Source of the DNA: CAIXQW01 sp046049675
GTDB lineage: Bacteria > Bacteroidota > Bacteroidia > Chitinophagales > Chitinophagaceae
Direction: 5' to 3'
Length of the DNA: 6,265 nucleotides
Assembly (NCBI GenBank): GCA_046049675.1
Contig: JBJORA010000024.1
Location: 1-6,265, forward strand
The notes under the pieces are model-generated. The model made no database searches. It had not been told where the DNA came from and was given only the letters and a program-made list of their open reading frames with translations. Shown here piece by piece: positions 5,653 through 6,265 of the stretch (its first letter is position 1; each line of letters starts with the position of its first letter). A program made the position numbers and the translations under genes.

Positions 5653-5657
5653 GCATA

Positions 5658-6185
5658 TTACTTCACCACCACCACTACATTATCTTTAATCTTTGTGGCT
5701 TTGCCTTCGTATAGCAAAACGATTTGCGTAAACTTCAAAGTATCCATTTTAATTAGGCGATCCACTAAAGCCTTTTGCCAACGCACTTTTACGCTATCGC
5801 CACGGCATTCTTCGTAGATATAGTCTATCATTCGTGTTGGTACGCCTAGGCTATCTTCAAAAATACCTTGCTCGGCATAGGTAAAATCGTAGCTTACAAC
5901 TTTATATGTTTTTTGCCCGTTTGTCGATTTTACACAGAGCGGTTGTGATAGTGCCGACAAAATATCGCGCTTGCTATAAGTGCCACTCTTTAAGCTACAA
6001 CCAAGCATTGGTTCAAACTGTGGCACTTGCGTTGCTGTGGCAGCAGCAGGTTTTGCAGCTGCCTTTTTCTTATTGGTATCAACTTGCTCATGCGAAAATA
6101 CTTGCACAGCGTGTGGCTTTGGCATAAACGCCATAGCAGTAATGCATAGTACCACTAGCAATATTATGTTTCTTAGAACCTTCAT
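5658..6185 (-). CDS. Small exported protein of unknown function with possible GldM-like C-terminal domain
   Basis: A 175-residue protein starting at the ATG 6185-6183. It has a basic start and hydrophobic signal peptide (MKVLRNIILLVVLCITAMA) with an AMA cleavage motif after residue 19 and no lipobox, so it is probably released to the periplasm. A Lys/Ala-rich linker (about 37-53) follows. The remaining domain (about 60-175) ends in VVSYDFTY..., a Gly-Asp turn, TLKFTQIVLLYEGKATKI and NVVVVVK. The order of strands loosely recalls the C-terminal domain of the gliding/type IX secretion protein GldM, but similarity is weak and full GldM is about 500 residues, so this is at most a domain relative. 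Five Val codons before the terminal Lys are mostly GTG repeats. The gene is convincing; the function is not assigned. Confidence 0.8.
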   Translation of the reverse strand: MKVLRNIILLVVLCITAMAFMPKPHAVQVFSHEQVDTNKKKAAAKPAAATATQVPQFEPMLGCSLKSGTYSKRDILSALSQPLCVKSTNGQKTYKVVSYDFTYAEQGIFEDSLGVPTRMIDYIYEECRGDSVKVRWQKALVDRLIKMDTLKFTQIVLLYEGKATKIKDNVVVVVK

Positions 6186-6198
6186 CTTTTTGCGATGC

Positions 6199-6206
6199 TA
6201 AAGATA
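6199..6206 (-). promoter_or_regulatory. Possible -7 box for the exported-protein gene
   Basis: On the minus strand this reads TATCTTTA, one base off TAnnTTTG, 13 bases upstream of the ATG. No -33 element at the expected distance is clear. The rest of 6207-6265 shows no feature I can support. Confidence 0.3.
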
Positions 6207-6265
6207 AGGGCTTGCATGATATTGAGGCTTTGTTGGATTGTTAAAATCTTGGAAGTTCTATTGTT

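Larger units (their letters stand above)
5426..5657. other. Intergenic region with palindrome cluster
   Basis: No gene is supported here; a 65-codon minus-strand frame over 5365-5562 merely reads through the recombinase 3' end and the palindromes. The stretch holds the REP-like cluster (5445-5559), an AT-rich tract (5560-5610) and a palindrome next to the stop of the exported-protein gene (5626-5652). The two flanking genes converge here, so the palindromes may also serve as transcript ends, although no T-tract terminator is visible. Confidence 0.6.

Noticed and set aside
1726..5657. A complete classical integron
   Set aside because: The recombinase lacks the IntI-specific insertion, the R boxes match only partly, and the lipoprotein genes form an overlapping operon instead of single-gene cassettes.
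5906..6201. Two plus-strand frames opposite the exported-protein gene
   Set aside because: Shadows of a minus-strand gene with a good signal peptide; their Ala-rich composition comes from the Lys/Ala linker.

Overview
The window reads like an accessory stretch of a Bacteroidota genome, possibly Chitinophagales-like. It is AT-rich and lacks clear Shine-Dalgarno sequences. Several genes are preceded by a TAnnTTTG-type -7 box. It encodes several short lipoproteins with Bacteroidota-style lipoboxes and one exported protein whose C-terminus weakly recalls GldM. These are inferences from the sequence; no database search was run.

Layout. Positions 1-1725 (minus strand) hold most of a type I restriction-modification methyltransferase, HsdM. 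It runs off the left edge, and its last visible residues look like part of an HsdS specificity subunit joined in frame. Positions 1726-2200 hold no credible gene but are densely structured: a G-quadruplex motif, a 21-bp near-perfect stem with repeated GCGTTGGC words, and a second 20-bp hairpin flanked by GCTAAC and GTTGTG that resembles an integron attC site in layout. Positions 2201-4003 (minus strand) carry three overlapping lipoprotein genes, read in the order 4003 to 2201, apparently a translationally coupled operon of unknown function. A perfect 14-bp inverted repeat lies inside the signal-peptide codons of the middle gene.

Positions 4004-4360 are intergenic. Next, on the plus strand, comes a complete tyrosine recombinase (4361-5425) with all catalytic residues and an IntI-like SPLD tail. 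It is followed by a cluster of small REP-like palindromes (5445-5559) and a palindrome with a TAACGT core (5626-5652). The last gene (5658-6185, minus strand) encodes a small exported protein.

Taken together, an R-M locus, a recombinase, a coupled operon of unknown lipoproteins and several attC/REP-like palindromes in the gaps suggest a variable genomic island or cassette-like region. The strongest points for follow-up are the HsdM-HsdS junction, the folded intergenic DNA at 1815-2080, and the unknown three-lipoprotein operon next to the recombinase. No rRNA, tRNA, CRISPR array or convincing intrinsic terminator was seen.
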